Shown in pieces: positions 24,040 through 32,651 of a DNA stretch of 40,788 bases (within the stretch, counting starts at the first letter, position 1; every line of letters starts with the position of its first letter). A model generated the notes under the pieces. The model did not search any database, had not been told where the DNA came from, and saw nothing but the letters and a program-made list of their open reading frames with translations. The stretch lies in the NCBI GenBank assembly GCA_934148535.1, contig CAKPDF010000011.1:1-40788 (forward strand), written 5' to 3'. The position numbers were made by a program, and so were the translations under genes. This stretch comes from an uncultured Bacilli bacterium (GTDB lineage: Bacteria > Bacillota_I > Bacilli_A > RF39 > UBA660).

Positions 24040-24330
24040 ATGAATAAATATGAAATCATGTTTATAGTAAGACCAGATATTGATGAAGAAAATAGAAAAA
24101 GCACTGTTAAGTCTTTAGAGAAAGCTTTAACTGATAATAAAGCTACTATTACTTTATCTAAAGAATTAGGACAAAAAGAATTTGCTTATGAAATTAAGAA
24201 ATTTAAGTCTGGTTACTACTACTTATATAATGTTGAATCTCATGATGATGCTTGCGTTAAGGAATTTGATCGTGTATGCAGAATTAACGAGAACGTTGTT
24301 AGACATTTAGTTCTAAATATTGAAAAGTAG
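24040..24330 (+). CDS. rpsF: 30S ribosomal protein S6
   Basis: The 96-residue protein opens with YEIMFIVRPD and contains AYEIKKFKSGYYYLYNVE, both standard for S6, which sits on the 30S platform as a heterodimer with S18. AAGGAGG precedes the ATG. Gene order rpsF-ssb-rpsR is the usual one in Bacillota, and the leader shows S6:S18 feedback control. Confidence 0.97.
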   Translation: MNKYEIMFIVRPDIDEENRKSTVKSLEKALTDNKATITLSKELGQKEFAYEIKKFKSGYYYLYNVESHDDACVKEFDRVCRINENVVRHLVLNIEK

Positions 24331-24341
24331 GAGTTGTGTAT

Positions 24342-24854
24342 ATGAATAAGGCTATTTTAATTGGACGATTAACTAGAGATCCAGAAGTTAGATATACTAG
24401 TTCTAATCGTGCTGTATGTCAATTTTCAATTGCTGTTGATAGACCATTTACTAATCAACAAACAGGTCAAAGAGAGGCAGATTTTATTAATGTTGTAGTA
24501 TGGGATAAGCGTGCTGAAAATGTTGGTAAATATATGTCTAAAGGTAGACTTGTAGCAGTTGAAGGTAGAATTCAAACAAGAAATTATGATAATAATGAAG
24601 GTAAACGTGTATATGTTACTGAAGTTGTGGCTGATAATGTACAATTCTTAGAATCTAAGAATGCTGCAAATAGTGGAGCATCTAGTTTCCAAGGTATGCC
24701 AGAGCCACCTATGGAAAAGACTCCTTATGATTTTGGTGATAATAATACTTCTAGTAGTTCTCAAACAGCAGATACTGGTGTAGAAGTAGAAAAGGATCCA
24801 TTTGCAAGTTTTGGAGAGTCTGTAGAAATTAGTGATAATGATTTACCTTTCTAA
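24342..24854 (+). CDS. ssb: Single-stranded DNA-binding protein
   Basis: The 170-residue SSB has an OB fold in residues 1-105 (MNKAILIGRLTRDPEVRYT, ADFINVVVWDKRAENVGKY, VEGRIQTRNYDN), a Gly/Ser/Asn-rich linker and the acidic tip DNDLPF that recruits repair and replication partners. The ATG at 24342 is eight bases from AGGAG; the in-frame GTG at 24336 would be too close to it. Between rpsF and rpsR, as usual. Confidence 0.97.
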   Translation: MNKAILIGRLTRDPEVRYTSSNRAVCQFSIAVDRPFTNQQTGQREADFINVVVWDKRAENVGKYMSKGRLVAVEGRIQTRNYDNNEGKRVYVTEVVADNVQFLESKNAANSGASSFQGMPEPPMEKTPYDFGDNNTSSSSQTADTGVEVEKDPFASFGESVEISDNDLPF

Positions 24855-24873
24855 GTAAAGGAGGAATATAGTT

Positions 24874-25089
24874 ATGGCAGAATTTCGTAAGAAAAGAAAA
24901 AAGATTTGTCATATGTGTGCTGGTAAAGATGTAAATTATAAAGATGTTGCTATTATTAGTAAATATGTTGGTGACAATGGTAAGATTTTACCTAGAAGAT
25001 TTACTGGTACTTGTGCTAAACATCAAAGATATGTTGCATCTCAAGTTAAGTTAGCAAGATTTATGGGATTTATTCCATTTTCTAAATAA
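24874..25089 (+). CDS. rpsR: 30S ribosomal protein S18
   Basis: A 71-residue S18 with PRRFTGTCAKHQR and ending FMGFIPFSK. It keeps C12-x-x-C15 and a later Cys with nearby His (GTCAKH), the zinc-binding C+ form of S18 rather than the zinc-free form. AAAGGAGG is the RBS. Followed by a terminator. Confidence 0.96.
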   Translation: MAEFRKKRKKICHMCAGKDVNYKDVAIISKYVGDNGKILPRRFTGTCAKHQRYVASQVKLARFMGFIPFSK

Positions 25090-25094
25090 TAATT

Positions 25095-25128
25095 AAGAGT
25101 AAGACTATTAACTGGTTTTACTCTTTTT
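25095..25128 (+). terminator. Terminator of the rpsF operon
   Basis: AAGAGTAA (25095-25102) pairs with TTACTCTT (25118-25125), then TTT. Confidence 0.75.
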
Positions 25129-25203
25129 GTTTTTTAATAAACAATTATTTATGATATTAAAGACTTTTCTTGAAATTTTTGATACAATTATAATGGTGAT
25201 TAG

Positions 25204-26121
25204 ATGAAAAAATGTGTTTTAGTTTATAATCCAAATAGTGGTAAAGGGAAAGTTAAAAAATATTTAAGTGATATTATTTCTATAATTAGAGATAAGGGTT
25301 ATGATGTAGATGTTTTTTGTTCTAAATATAAAGGGCATACTATAGAAATAGTTAGAGATATAAATAAAGCTGATTTAGTTATGTCATTTGGTGGAGATGG
25401 CACTTTTAATGAGGCTATGAGAGGGAATATGCTTAGAAAAAATAGGTTAGTTTTGGCTCATATTCCGGTTGGTACTACTAATGATGTTGGTGCTATGTTT
25501 GGGTATGGTAAAAATATTTTAAGGAATGTGCTTATGACTTTAGATGGAGAAGTGAAAGATGTTGATATTTGTATGATTAATAATACTCCTTTTATTTATG
25601 TTGCTGGTTTTGGAAAGTATATGGATATATCTTATGATACTCCTCGTGATTTAAAGAAAAAGCTTGGTTATTTTGCTTATATTAAAGAGGGGGTTAAAGC
25701 ATTTTTTAGTAAAGTTAAAATGTATGATATTGGCTATAATATTGATGGAAAAGAGTATAGGGGGTTGTTTTCTTTAATACTTATATCATCTGCTAATCAT
25801 ATTGCAGGTTTTAGTAATGTTTATAATGATGTTAAGTTGGATGATAACAAATTTGAAGTAGTGTTTTGTAATATTAAAAGTAAGAGAGAAATATTTAAGA
25901 GTTTATACTTTTTAACTAAGTATGATGCTAGTAGAGTTCCTGGATTTTATTTTTATAGGACTAATGATTTAAAAATTAAATTTTATAATAAAGGAAGAGA
26001 ATGTTGGGGGATAGATGGTGAAAAGTTAAATGATCATGGAGAAGAGTTTGAAATAAAGATTATTAATAATGTTAAAATTATGGTACCTTTAAAAAACATT
26101 AGAAAATTGTTTATCAATTAA
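25204..26121 (+). CDS. Diacylglycerol/lipid kinase (YegS/DgkB family)
   Basis: The 305-residue soluble lipid kinase of the DagK-catalytic fold phosphorylates diacylglycerol or a related lipid at the membrane face. Landmarks are YNPNSGKGKVKK near 8-19, FGGDGTFNEA near 62-71 (the GGDG nucleotide loop), IPVGTTNDVG near 88-97, and a C-terminal beta-sandwich ending WGIDGEKLN. The -10 candidates lie so close to the ATG that the leader is very short. DgkB recycles diacylglycerol made during lipoteichoic acid synthesis; whether this is DgkB itself is not decidable here. Confidence 0.9.
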   Translation: MKKCVLVYNPNSGKGKVKKYLSDIISIIRDKGYDVDVFCSKYKGHTIEIVRDINKADLVMSFGGDGTFNEAMRGNMLRKNRLVLAHIPVGTTNDVGAMFGYGKNILRNVLMTLDGEVKDVDICMINNTPFIYVAGFGKYMDISYDTPRDLKKKLGYFAYIKEGVKAFFSKVKMYDIGYNIDGKEYRGLFSLILISSANHIAGFSNVYNDVKLDDNKFEVVFCNIKSKREIFKSLYFLTKYDASRVPGFYFYRTNDLKIKFYNKGRECWGIDGEKLNDHGEEFEIKIINNVKIMVPLKNIRKLFIN

Positions 26122-26198
26122 TAATGTTTTTTTGTTTTAAATAATTTATTTTTGCATATTATAATTTATAGAGAAAGTAATTTTGAAAGGAGACAAGT

Positions 26199-28457
26199 AT
26201 GCTAGGAGAATTTAATGAAGATGTGCAAGTAATATTATTTAAAGCAAAAGAGGAAATGTTAGATTTAAGGCATCCTTATATTGGAACAGAACATTTACTT
26301 TTATCTATATTAAAAAATGATGATGATATGTCTAAGAGACTAAAAAAATATAATTTAACTTATGATAAATTTAAAGATGAAATTATAAAAGTAATTGGTG
26401 TTGGTAGTAAGACATCAGAATTATTTTTATATACTCCTTTACTTAAAAAGGTTATTTCTAATGCTGTTATGGATAGTAAAGAGAATAATGATGGTACTGT
26501 AACTGTTTATCATCTTATAGCGGCATTACTTGAATGTGGTGAGGGTATTGCTATTAGGTTGTTATTAGGTATGGATATTGATGTTGATGCTATGTTTGAT
26601 GAGTTTTCTTCTAAGGTTGTTAAAAGGGGAAGAAAGAAGAAAAAGTTACTTCTTGATGAGTTAGGTGTTGATTTGAATAAAAAAGTTAAAGAGGGAAAAG
26701 TAGATTTAGTTATAGGTAGAGAAAAAGAAATTTTAAGAGTTTTAGAGATTTTAGGGAGAAAAAATAAAAATAATCCTATTTTAATAGGGGATGCAGGAGT
26801 TGGAAAGACTGCTATAGTAGAAGAGATTGCTAGGATGATTGTTAATGGGGAAATACCTAAATTAAATGGAATGAGGATTATAAGTTTAAATATGTCTTCT
26901 GTTGTTTCTGGAACTAAATATCGTGGTGAATTTGAAGAGAAGATGGAGAAAATAATCAATGAGTTAGAGGATAATCCAGATATTATTTTATTTATTGATG
27001 AAATTCATACTTTAGTAGGCGCTGGTGGCGCTGAGGGTGCTATTGATGCTTCTAATATTTTAAAGCCTGCTTTGGCTAGGGGAAGTGTTAGATGTATTGG
27101 GGCAACTACAACAAATGAATATGAAAAAAATATTTTAAAAGATAAGGCTTTGGATAGAAGATTTCAGAAGGTAGTTGTTAATGAACCTTCTGTTAGTGAA
27201 ACTTGTGAGATATTAGAAAAAATTAAGGATGGGTATGAGAAGTATCATAATGTTTCTATTAATTCATCTTTAATTAATGATATAGTAACACTTTCTGATA
27301 AGTATATTTATGATAGAAAAAGACCAGATCGCGCTATTGATATATTGGATGAAGTTTGTTCTAAAGTCGGTACTAGGAAGAGTAATAAGTTAAATAAATT
27401 AAAAGAACTTGAGTTAAAAATAGAAAATATTATTAAGGAAAAAAATTCTTATATTATAGAGAATAATATTGATAAGGCTTATGAGTGTTTGAAATTAGAG
27501 TCTAAGTATCAAGAAGAATTGAGTAGTTGTAAGAAAGAGATTAATATTGAAAATAAGATTGTTACTAGAGAAGATATTGCTAGTGTTATTTCTAATAAGA
27601 GTGGGGTTAGGGTATATGATATTTTGAAAGATGATATTAGCGCTATTATAGATTTAGAGAATAGTTTGAATAGTGAAATTGTTGGTCAAAAAGATGCTAT
27701 TAATGACTTAGTTAAGGTTAGTAAGAGAATTAAATTTGGTTTTGATGATAAGGTAAAGTCATTTTTATTTGTTGGTCCGTCTGGTGTAGGTAAGACTAAA
27801 CTTTCTTCTGTATTTGCTAGAGAAATGGTTGGTAGTGAAAATTTTATTAGGCTTGATATGAGTGAATATTCTGATAGTACTTCTGTAAGTAAAATTTTGG
27901 GAACTACGCAAGGATATGTTGGATATGATGATCATACTGTATTAGATGATATTAGAAAAAAGCCTAATGCTGTAATATTATTTGATGAGATAGATAAGGC
28001 TCATCAGAATGTTATTAATTTACTATATCAAATACTTGATTATGGTAAAATAACTGATAGTAGAGGAAATGAAGTAAGATTTAATCATAATATTATTATT
28101 ATGACTAGTAATGTTGGATATAAAGAAAATTGTGTTGGTTTTAATGTTAATGAAAAGAGTGAAGTTAATTCTAATTTGGAAGATATTTTTGGGGTATCTT
28201 TGATGAATAGGATAGATGATATTATTTTATTTAATAAATTAGATAGTGATGATATAGAAAAGATAATTAAGATGAAATTAGATATTTTGAATTCTAAGTA
28301 TGAGAATGTTTCTTGGATATATGATTGTATTCCAGACATTTTAAAAAAGAGTAATTATGAGAAGATGGGGGCTAGAGGAATAGATAAGATAATAATTTCT
28401 GATGTAGAGAGTAAAATTATTGATAAACTTGTTGATATAGAAAAAATAAAGGGTTGA
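26199..28457 (+). CDS. clpC: ClpC-like double-AAA+ protease ATPase subunit
   Basis: Unfoldase that feeds substrates to ClpP. The 752-residue protein has a Clp N domain (about 5-145, two repeats; LRHPYIGTEHLLLSIL), AAA1 with Walker A GDAGVGKT at 197-204 and IILFIDEIHTLVG, a short helical middle region (about 410-445) of ClpC rather than ClpB size, and AAA2 with GPSGVGKT at 526-533 and VILFDEIDKAH. VGF at 646-648 sits where ClpC carries its ClpP-docking tripeptide. It is shorter than typical ClpC (about 810). No ctsR, mcsA or mcsB nearby and no CtsR box seen upstream. AAGGAG is the RBS. Confidence 0.92.
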   Translation: MLGEFNEDVQVILFKAKEEMLDLRHPYIGTEHLLLSILKNDDDMSKRLKKYNLTYDKFKDEIIKVIGVGSKTSELFLYTPLLKKVISNAVMDSKENNDGTVTVYHLIAALLECGEGIAIRLLLGMDIDVDAMFDEFSSKVVKRGRKKKKLLLDELGVDLNKKVKEGKVDLVIGREKEILRVLEILGRKNKNNPILIGDAGVGKTAIVEEIARMIVNGEIPKLNGMRIISLNMSSVVSGTKYRGEFEEKMEKIINELEDNPDIILFIDEIHTLVGAGGAEGAIDASNILKPALARGSVRCIGATTTNEYEKNILKDKALDRRFQKVVVNEPSVSETCEILEKIKDGYEKYHNVSINSSLINDIVTLSDKYIYDRKRPDRAIDILDEVCSKVGTRKSNKLNKLKELELKIENIIKEKNSYIIENNIDKAYECLKLESKYQEELSSCKKEINIENKIVTREDIASVISNKSGVRVYDILKDDISAIIDLENSLNSEIVGQKDAINDLVKVSKRIKFGFDDKVKSFLFVGPSGVGKTKLSSVFAREMVGSENFIRLDMSEYSDSTSVSKILGTTQGYVGYDDHTVLDDIRKKPNAVILFDEIDKAHQNVINLLYQILDYGKITDSRGNEVRFNHNIIIMTSNVGYKENCVGFNVNEKSEVNSNLEDIFGVSLMNRIDDIILFNKLDSDDIEKIIKMKLDILNSKYENVSWIYDCIPDILKKSNYEKMGARGIDKIIISDVESKIIDKLVDIEKIKG

Positions 28458-28476
28458 TTTTAAACCCTTTATTTTT
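28444..28476. terminator. Bidirectional terminator between convergent genes
   Basis: A 12 bp perfect stem (28444-28455 with 28463-28474, core AAAGGGTT) is flanked by A on the left and T on the right, so it works on both strands. The clpC stop lies at the base of the loop and the stop of the minus-strand gene is just past the other arm. Confidence 0.8.
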
Positions 28477-29509
28477 ATGGTATAAGTCCCCAACCAGTTA
28501 CAACATATCTACCATTTGTTTTGGCAGCTGCTGCTGGTGGTTTATTATATAGTTTATTATTTATTACTAATGATGATGATGTTCCACCATCTAGATTTGC
28601 GGCATTATAGGCTTTATATTTTTTTAGTACATCTATCATATCTTGAAGTGTTGCACCGTTTATATAGTTTTCTCCATCTATTGCTAAGAATAACATAACT
28701 CCGTCTTTTCTTTGGGCTATTGCCATTCTTGGTGAACTACCCCAAGGATCTCCTACAATTTCCATAGATTTACCGTTAACTATTAAGAATGGTCCAAAAG
28801 TTAGTCCATCAACAATTCCTGATTTTACGGCATTATCTCCGGTTGTATTTGACATTAATTTTAATTTTCCTTCTTTTGTTATTCCAATAATATTAGAGGT
28901 TGTTGTACTTGAATCTCCATCTGACCATGTTATTTCTCCATCTTGAATAACATATCCAATAGGAATATCTGAACCTAATCCATTATCAACAAAGCCTCCA
29001 CCATTTATACATACAACTCCGCCATATCTTTCACACATTGTAATTATTCTTTCACCATAAGTACCTACATTAAATTTTTTGGTACTTATTAGATGAACTT
29101 TGGTAGGATCATATATTGCTACTAGGTAGGCATTAGAACCTCCAACTTTTAAATCTATTACTTTGTATAAGTCATTTCCAGGATCTCTTGTTAATAGTTC
29201 TTTGTCATATTCATCTTTATATGAATCTTTTTCTTTAGTATCTATTTTTATATCATCTAGGTTTGCGTCTTCATCTATTGTTACAAAATAATTACTATTC
29301 ATTATTTCATTTATTTTTTCTTCACTATAGAATATTCTAGCAAACCATTGATGGTCCATTGTATTCATAGCGGTTGTTACAAATAAATTTCTTACATAGT
29401 TCCAAGGTCCATACATCATAATGAAGCAGGCAATGGCTAAAATATCTAATATAAGAAATACAATTGTTTTAATCATTATTTTTCTTTTTTTCTTTTGTTT
29501 CTTTTTCAT
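28475..29509 (-). CDS. Phosphodiester glycosidase (NAGPA-domain) membrane protein, paralogue 2
   Basis: Paralogue of the gene at 18627. The 344 residues carry a very basic N-terminus, a membrane segment (about 14-34), MYGPWNYVRNLFVTTAMNTM just after it, and the catalytic domain with VCINGGGF, TFGPFLIVNGK, PRMAIAQRKDGVMLFLAIDG and AANLDGGTSSSLVIN. I place the start at the ATG ending at 29509, because CGGAG precedes it and overlaps the stop of the upstream gene; an in-frame ATG six codons earlier has no RBS. Cotranscribed with the 29514 gene. Likely acts on a wall or capsule phosphodiester-linked glycan. Confidence 0.87.
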   Translation of the reverse strand: MKKKQKKKRKIMIKTIVFLILDILAIACFIMMYGPWNYVRNLFVTTAMNTMDHQWFARIFYSEEKINEIMNSNYFVTIDEDANLDDIKIDTKEKDSYKDEYDKELLTRDPGNDLYKVIDLKVGGSNAYLVAIYDPTKVHLISTKKFNVGTYGERIITMCERYGGVVCINGGGFVDNGLGSDIPIGYVIQDGEITWSDGDSSTTTSNIIGITKEGKLKLMSNTTGDNAVKSGIVDGLTFGPFLIVNGKSMEIVGDPWGSSPRMAIAQRKDGVMLFLAIDGENYINGATLQDMIDVLKKYKAYNAANLDGGTSSSLVINNKLYNKPPAAAAKTNGRYVVTGWGLIP

Positions 29510-29513
29510 TTTC

Positions 29514-30809
29514 TTACTCCGTTTCATATGGATCTTCTATTGTACCTGATCCTTTAGTTAAAATACTTTTTTTGATACTTATACATGGGATTACTTTTGC
29601 TTTAGAAGATGTTTTTGTTTCTGTTACTGTACCATTATTATTAATTACATATACTTTATTACTTGTTTTATCTATTCCTGTATTAGTAAAATAGTTTGTT
29701 AATTCATTATTTAAAATTATATTTCCTATTGATGGTAGTGATACTTTAGTATCTATAGTATTATTTAATATTTCACTATAACTGTTATCGTAGTAGTAAT
29801 TAGCCCATTTTGCATTATTAATATTTTCTTTATATGATAAGGAATTTAAATATGTATTATTTAGATAATATGCTAAAGTTTTTGCTTTGCTATCGTTATG
29901 ATAATAGTTTGAATTTGAATATATATAAGTTAAATCTGTATTATTTGATTTAATATAATCATTTAACATTAATTTTATTTCATCGTTATCATCATTTACT
30001 TCATATATTCTCCATATATCATTTTCTAATTTTACATAACTACCAAAGTAATTATTTTTATCTTCTATTTTGTATGGATCATCTTTAGTACCGCTACCAT
30101 TTATTAATTTGGTAGATGAAGATAATGTTATTGTTATTTTAATTCCATAGATATCATTATCACTGTCAGTGTCAACTTTTCCTTCATCATTTATATACCA
30201 ATAATTTCCTTCTGAATTAGTATTTGATAAATATGTGTATTTACTATTATTAATAAAGCTATTAGCTGCTCCTGTATTTATATAATCTGTTAGAGATGGT
30301 AGGGTAGCATATCTTTCATCATATGTTTTGTTGCAAGTCGTTTTTTCTATTTTATTAATACTATCTATACAAACTTTATTTTTTAATAAATTATAAGTTT
30401 TGTTATTAAGGTTATCTTCAAATACTTCTTTTAGCCATTTGTTTATATCAGAATTTTCATAATCTTTACTATCTGTTTTTAAATATGTAAGAGGGTATTC
30501 TGATATTAAAGTTATTTCTTTTGTATTGTTTATTTTTATTATTCTCCATAAAATATTGGAATACATTAAATAGTTGTTATCAGGATTTTTATAGAAATAA
30601 TGATCTTGACTAACTTGTTTAAATGTATCTTTTTCATTATTTTCATTTAATATTATTTTTGCTAAATTGTCATCATCTTTAACTTCTACTTTTTTATTAT
30701 CTAGGTAGAAATATATTAATCTTCCTCCATACCAGAATACACAAGTCATTATAAATATAAAACTTATGAAACAAAATATTTTTTGTATATTGATTTTTCT
30801 TTTTTTCAT
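29514..30809 (-). CDS. Membrane-anchored protein with two tandem WRI-type modules
   Basis: The 431 residues have one membrane segment (about 8-30) and a long outer part. Two similar modules can be seen, each with a W-R-I strand (ILWRIIKINN near 93; DIWRIYEVND near 272), a region of short Tyr/Asn-rich turns, a Leu-Pro-Ser segment (ATLPSLTDY, VSLPSIGNI) and an end of the type GSGT-x-x-DPY (INGSGTKDDPY and KGSGTIEDPY). The pattern resembles DUF6273-like surface domains of gut Bacillota, which I hold only tentatively. Function unknown; coupled to the glycosidase downstream. Confidence 0.72.
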   Translation of the reverse strand: MKKRKINIQKIFCFISFIFIMTCVFWYGGRLIYFYLDNKKVEVKDDDNLAKIILNENNEKDTFKQVSQDHYFYKNPDNNYLMYSNILWRIIKINNTKEITLISEYPLTYLKTDSKDYENSDINKWLKEVFEDNLNNKTYNLLKNKVCIDSINKIEKTTCNKTYDERYATLPSLTDYINTGAANSFINNSKYTYLSNTNSEGNYWYINDEGKVDTDSDNDIYGIKITITLSSSTKLINGSGTKDDPYKIEDKNNYFGSYVKLENDIWRIYEVNDDNDEIKLMLNDYIKSNNTDLTYIYSNSNYYHNDSKAKTLAYYLNNTYLNSLSYKENINNAKWANYYYDNSYSEILNNTIDTKVSLPSIGNIILNNELTNYFTNTGIDKTSNKVYVINNNGTVTETKTSSKAKVIPCISIKKSILTKGSGTIEDPYETE

Positions 30810-30839
30810 ACAACACCACTTTCTAAAATATACTTTTTA

Positions 30840-30869
30840 ATTATAACACTTAATGTCGTATTTTGGCAA
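30840..30869 (-). promoter_or_regulatory. Promoter of the minus-strand surface operon
   Basis: On the minus strand TTGCCA (30869-30864), 18 bases, TATAAT (30845-30840) preceded by TGT (extended -10). Confidence 0.6.
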
Positions 30870-30910
30870 GTTATCTGATTTACTTCATGTTAAAAATATT
30901 TATTTTTTTC

Positions 30911-30939
30911 TTTACACTTTTTTTATTCTATTGTATAAT
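30911..30939 (+). promoter_or_regulatory. Sigma-A promoter of the pyrophosphatase gene
   Basis: TTTACA (30911-30916), 17 bases, TATAAT (30934-30939), 22 bases before the ATG. Its position rules out an open frame starting upstream at 30863. Confidence 0.75.
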
Positions 30940-30961
30940 AAGTGCACGAGGTGTGAGAAAG

Positions 30962-32581
30962 ATGGAAAAAGTTTACATATTTGGACATAGAAATCCTGAT
31001 ACTGATAGTGTTGCAGGCGCTATAACATTGGCGTATTTAAAAAGAAAATTAGGTATGAATGCTGTACCTGCTGTACTTAGTTCTATTAATTTGGAGTCTA
31101 AGTTTGCTCTTGATTATTTTAAAATTCCAGAGCCAATATTTTTAAATGATGTTAAAATTAAAGTGAAGGATTTGAAGTATACAAAGAATTATTCTGTTAG
31201 AGAATATGAGTCTATATATTCAGCGTATTATAGAATGAATGAGGCTGGTATTAGTAAGATACCTGTAGTGGACTCAAGTAGAAAATTACTTGGTATTCTT
31301 AGTATGAAGGATATAGCTAAAGCTGAATTTAGTGGAAAATATGATGAAGTTGATACATTATATTCTAATGTTATTGAAACTTTAAGTGGGGATGAAATAT
31401 TAAAATTTAATGATGATATTAAGGGTAGTTTGATTGTTGCTGGTTATAAGAGTACTACTATATTAGAGAGTATTAAGATGGATGATAGCACTGTTTTAAT
31501 TGTTGGAAATAGACATAGTATTATTGAACATGCTGTAAAATGTGGAGTTAAGTTAATTATTATTACTGGTGGCTATGATGTTAAGGAAGAACATTTAAAG
31601 ATTGCTATGGAAAATGGAGTTAATATTATTAGAACTCCTTATGATACTTTAACTACTACTAAGATGTTTCATTTAGCTAACAGAGTAGAGACTATCTATA
31701 ATAATGAAAAGATATTATGTATTAATGAAAATGAAGATGTTAAAGAATTTGTTAATATTGCTAATAAGACTAGATATAGTTATTATCCTGTTTTAAATAA
31801 GAGTGATAAGTGTATGGGTATTCTTAGACTTAGTGATGTAGTGTTTGAGAATAAGAAAAAGGTTATATTAGTAGATCATAATTCTTATGAACAAAGTGCT
31901 ATTGGTTTGGATGAAACTGATATTTTAGAGATAATAGATCATCATAATATTGGTAGTATTGGTACTAATATGCCAATTAGTTTTAGAAATATGCCTGTAG
32001 GTAGTACTTGTACTATTATATGGATATTATATAAGGAAAATAATGTAGAAATTCCTAGAGATATAGCAGGTATGATGTTATCAGGAATTTTATCTGATAC
32101 TTTAATTTTAACTTCTCCTACAACAACTGATTATGATAGAAAAGCAGTTAAATTACTTAGTGAGATTGCTGGTGTTGATTATAAGGAATATGGTATGGAG
32201 ATGTTAAAGGCTGGAAGTAGTTTAAAAGGTAAGACAAAAGAAGAAGTGTTGTATACTGATTATAAGACTTATCCAGTTGGTGATAAAAAGATTGGTTTAG
32301 GACAAATTACTACTTTGAGTGTTGATGATATTTTGAATGAAAAAGATGAATATATTAAACTACTTAATGATACTGCAGAAGCTAATGGCTATCATTTTAT
32401 AGCATTGTTTGTAACTGATATTATAAAAAATGGTTCTTATGTGTTATATAGTGATAGGGCAGAAGATGTTTTAAGGGGTGCTTATAAGAATGATAAACTT
32501 ACAGAAGGTACTTTCTTAAAAGGTGTTGTTTCTCGTAAGAAACAGGTATTACCTGGTATAATGTTAGAGATGGGTGAATAA
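30962..32581 (+). CDS. ppaC: Family II manganese-dependent inorganic pyrophosphatase with CBS and DRTGG domains
   Basis: Hydrolyses pyrophosphate to phosphate in the cytoplasm. The 539-residue protein is a DHH-type enzyme whose catalytic domain is interrupted by a regulatory insert: GHRNPDTDS at 8-16 opens it, a first CBS motif follows at about 70-125 (AGISKIPVVDSSRKLLGILSM), a DRTGG-like region at about 140-235, a second CBS at about 245-300, then DHH at 326-328 and the DHHA2 domain with SRKKQVLPGI near the C-terminus. CBS-DRTGG enzymes are regulated by adenine nucleotides, including diadenosine polyphosphates. GAGGTG is the RBS. Confidence 0.95.
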   Translation: MEKVYIFGHRNPDTDSVAGAITLAYLKRKLGMNAVPAVLSSINLESKFALDYFKIPEPIFLNDVKIKVKDLKYTKNYSVREYESIYSAYYRMNEAGISKIPVVDSSRKLLGILSMKDIAKAEFSGKYDEVDTLYSNVIETLSGDEILKFNDDIKGSLIVAGYKSTTILESIKMDDSTVLIVGNRHSIIEHAVKCGVKLIIITGGYDVKEEHLKIAMENGVNIIRTPYDTLTTTKMFHLANRVETIYNNEKILCINENEDVKEFVNIANKTRYSYYPVLNKSDKCMGILRLSDVVFENKKKVILVDHNSYEQSAIGLDETDILEIIDHHNIGSIGTNMPISFRNMPVGSTCTIIWILYKENNVEIPRDIAGMMLSGILSDTLILTSPTTTDYDRKAVKLLSEIAGVDYKEYGMEMLKAGSSLKGKTKEEVLYTDYKTYPVGDKKIGLGQITTLSVDDILNEKDEYIKLLNDTAEANGYHFIALFVTDIIKNGSYVLYSDRAEDVLRGAYKNDKLTEGTFLKGVVSRKKQVLPGIMLEMGE

Positions 32582-32596
32582 CTCATCTTTTTTTTC
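32568..32596 (+). terminator. Terminator of ppaC
   Basis: AGATGGGT (32568-32575) within the last codons pairs with ACTCATCT (32581-32588), then a run of T. Confidence 0.78.
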
Positions 32597-32651
32597 TTTA
32601 TTTTTTTAAAAAAATGTGTTATATTTTTATTATAGTAGAGGTGGTTGTTAT

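Noticed and set aside
26510..28339. Minus-strand frames within the ClpC-like gene
   Set aside because: Antisense to motif-bearing AAA+ domains; no start signals.
30863..30961. 33-residue hydrophobic N-terminal extension of the pyrophosphatase
   Set aside because: It would start upstream of a near-perfect promoter (30911-30939); the ATG at 30962 has an RBS and matches the family start.
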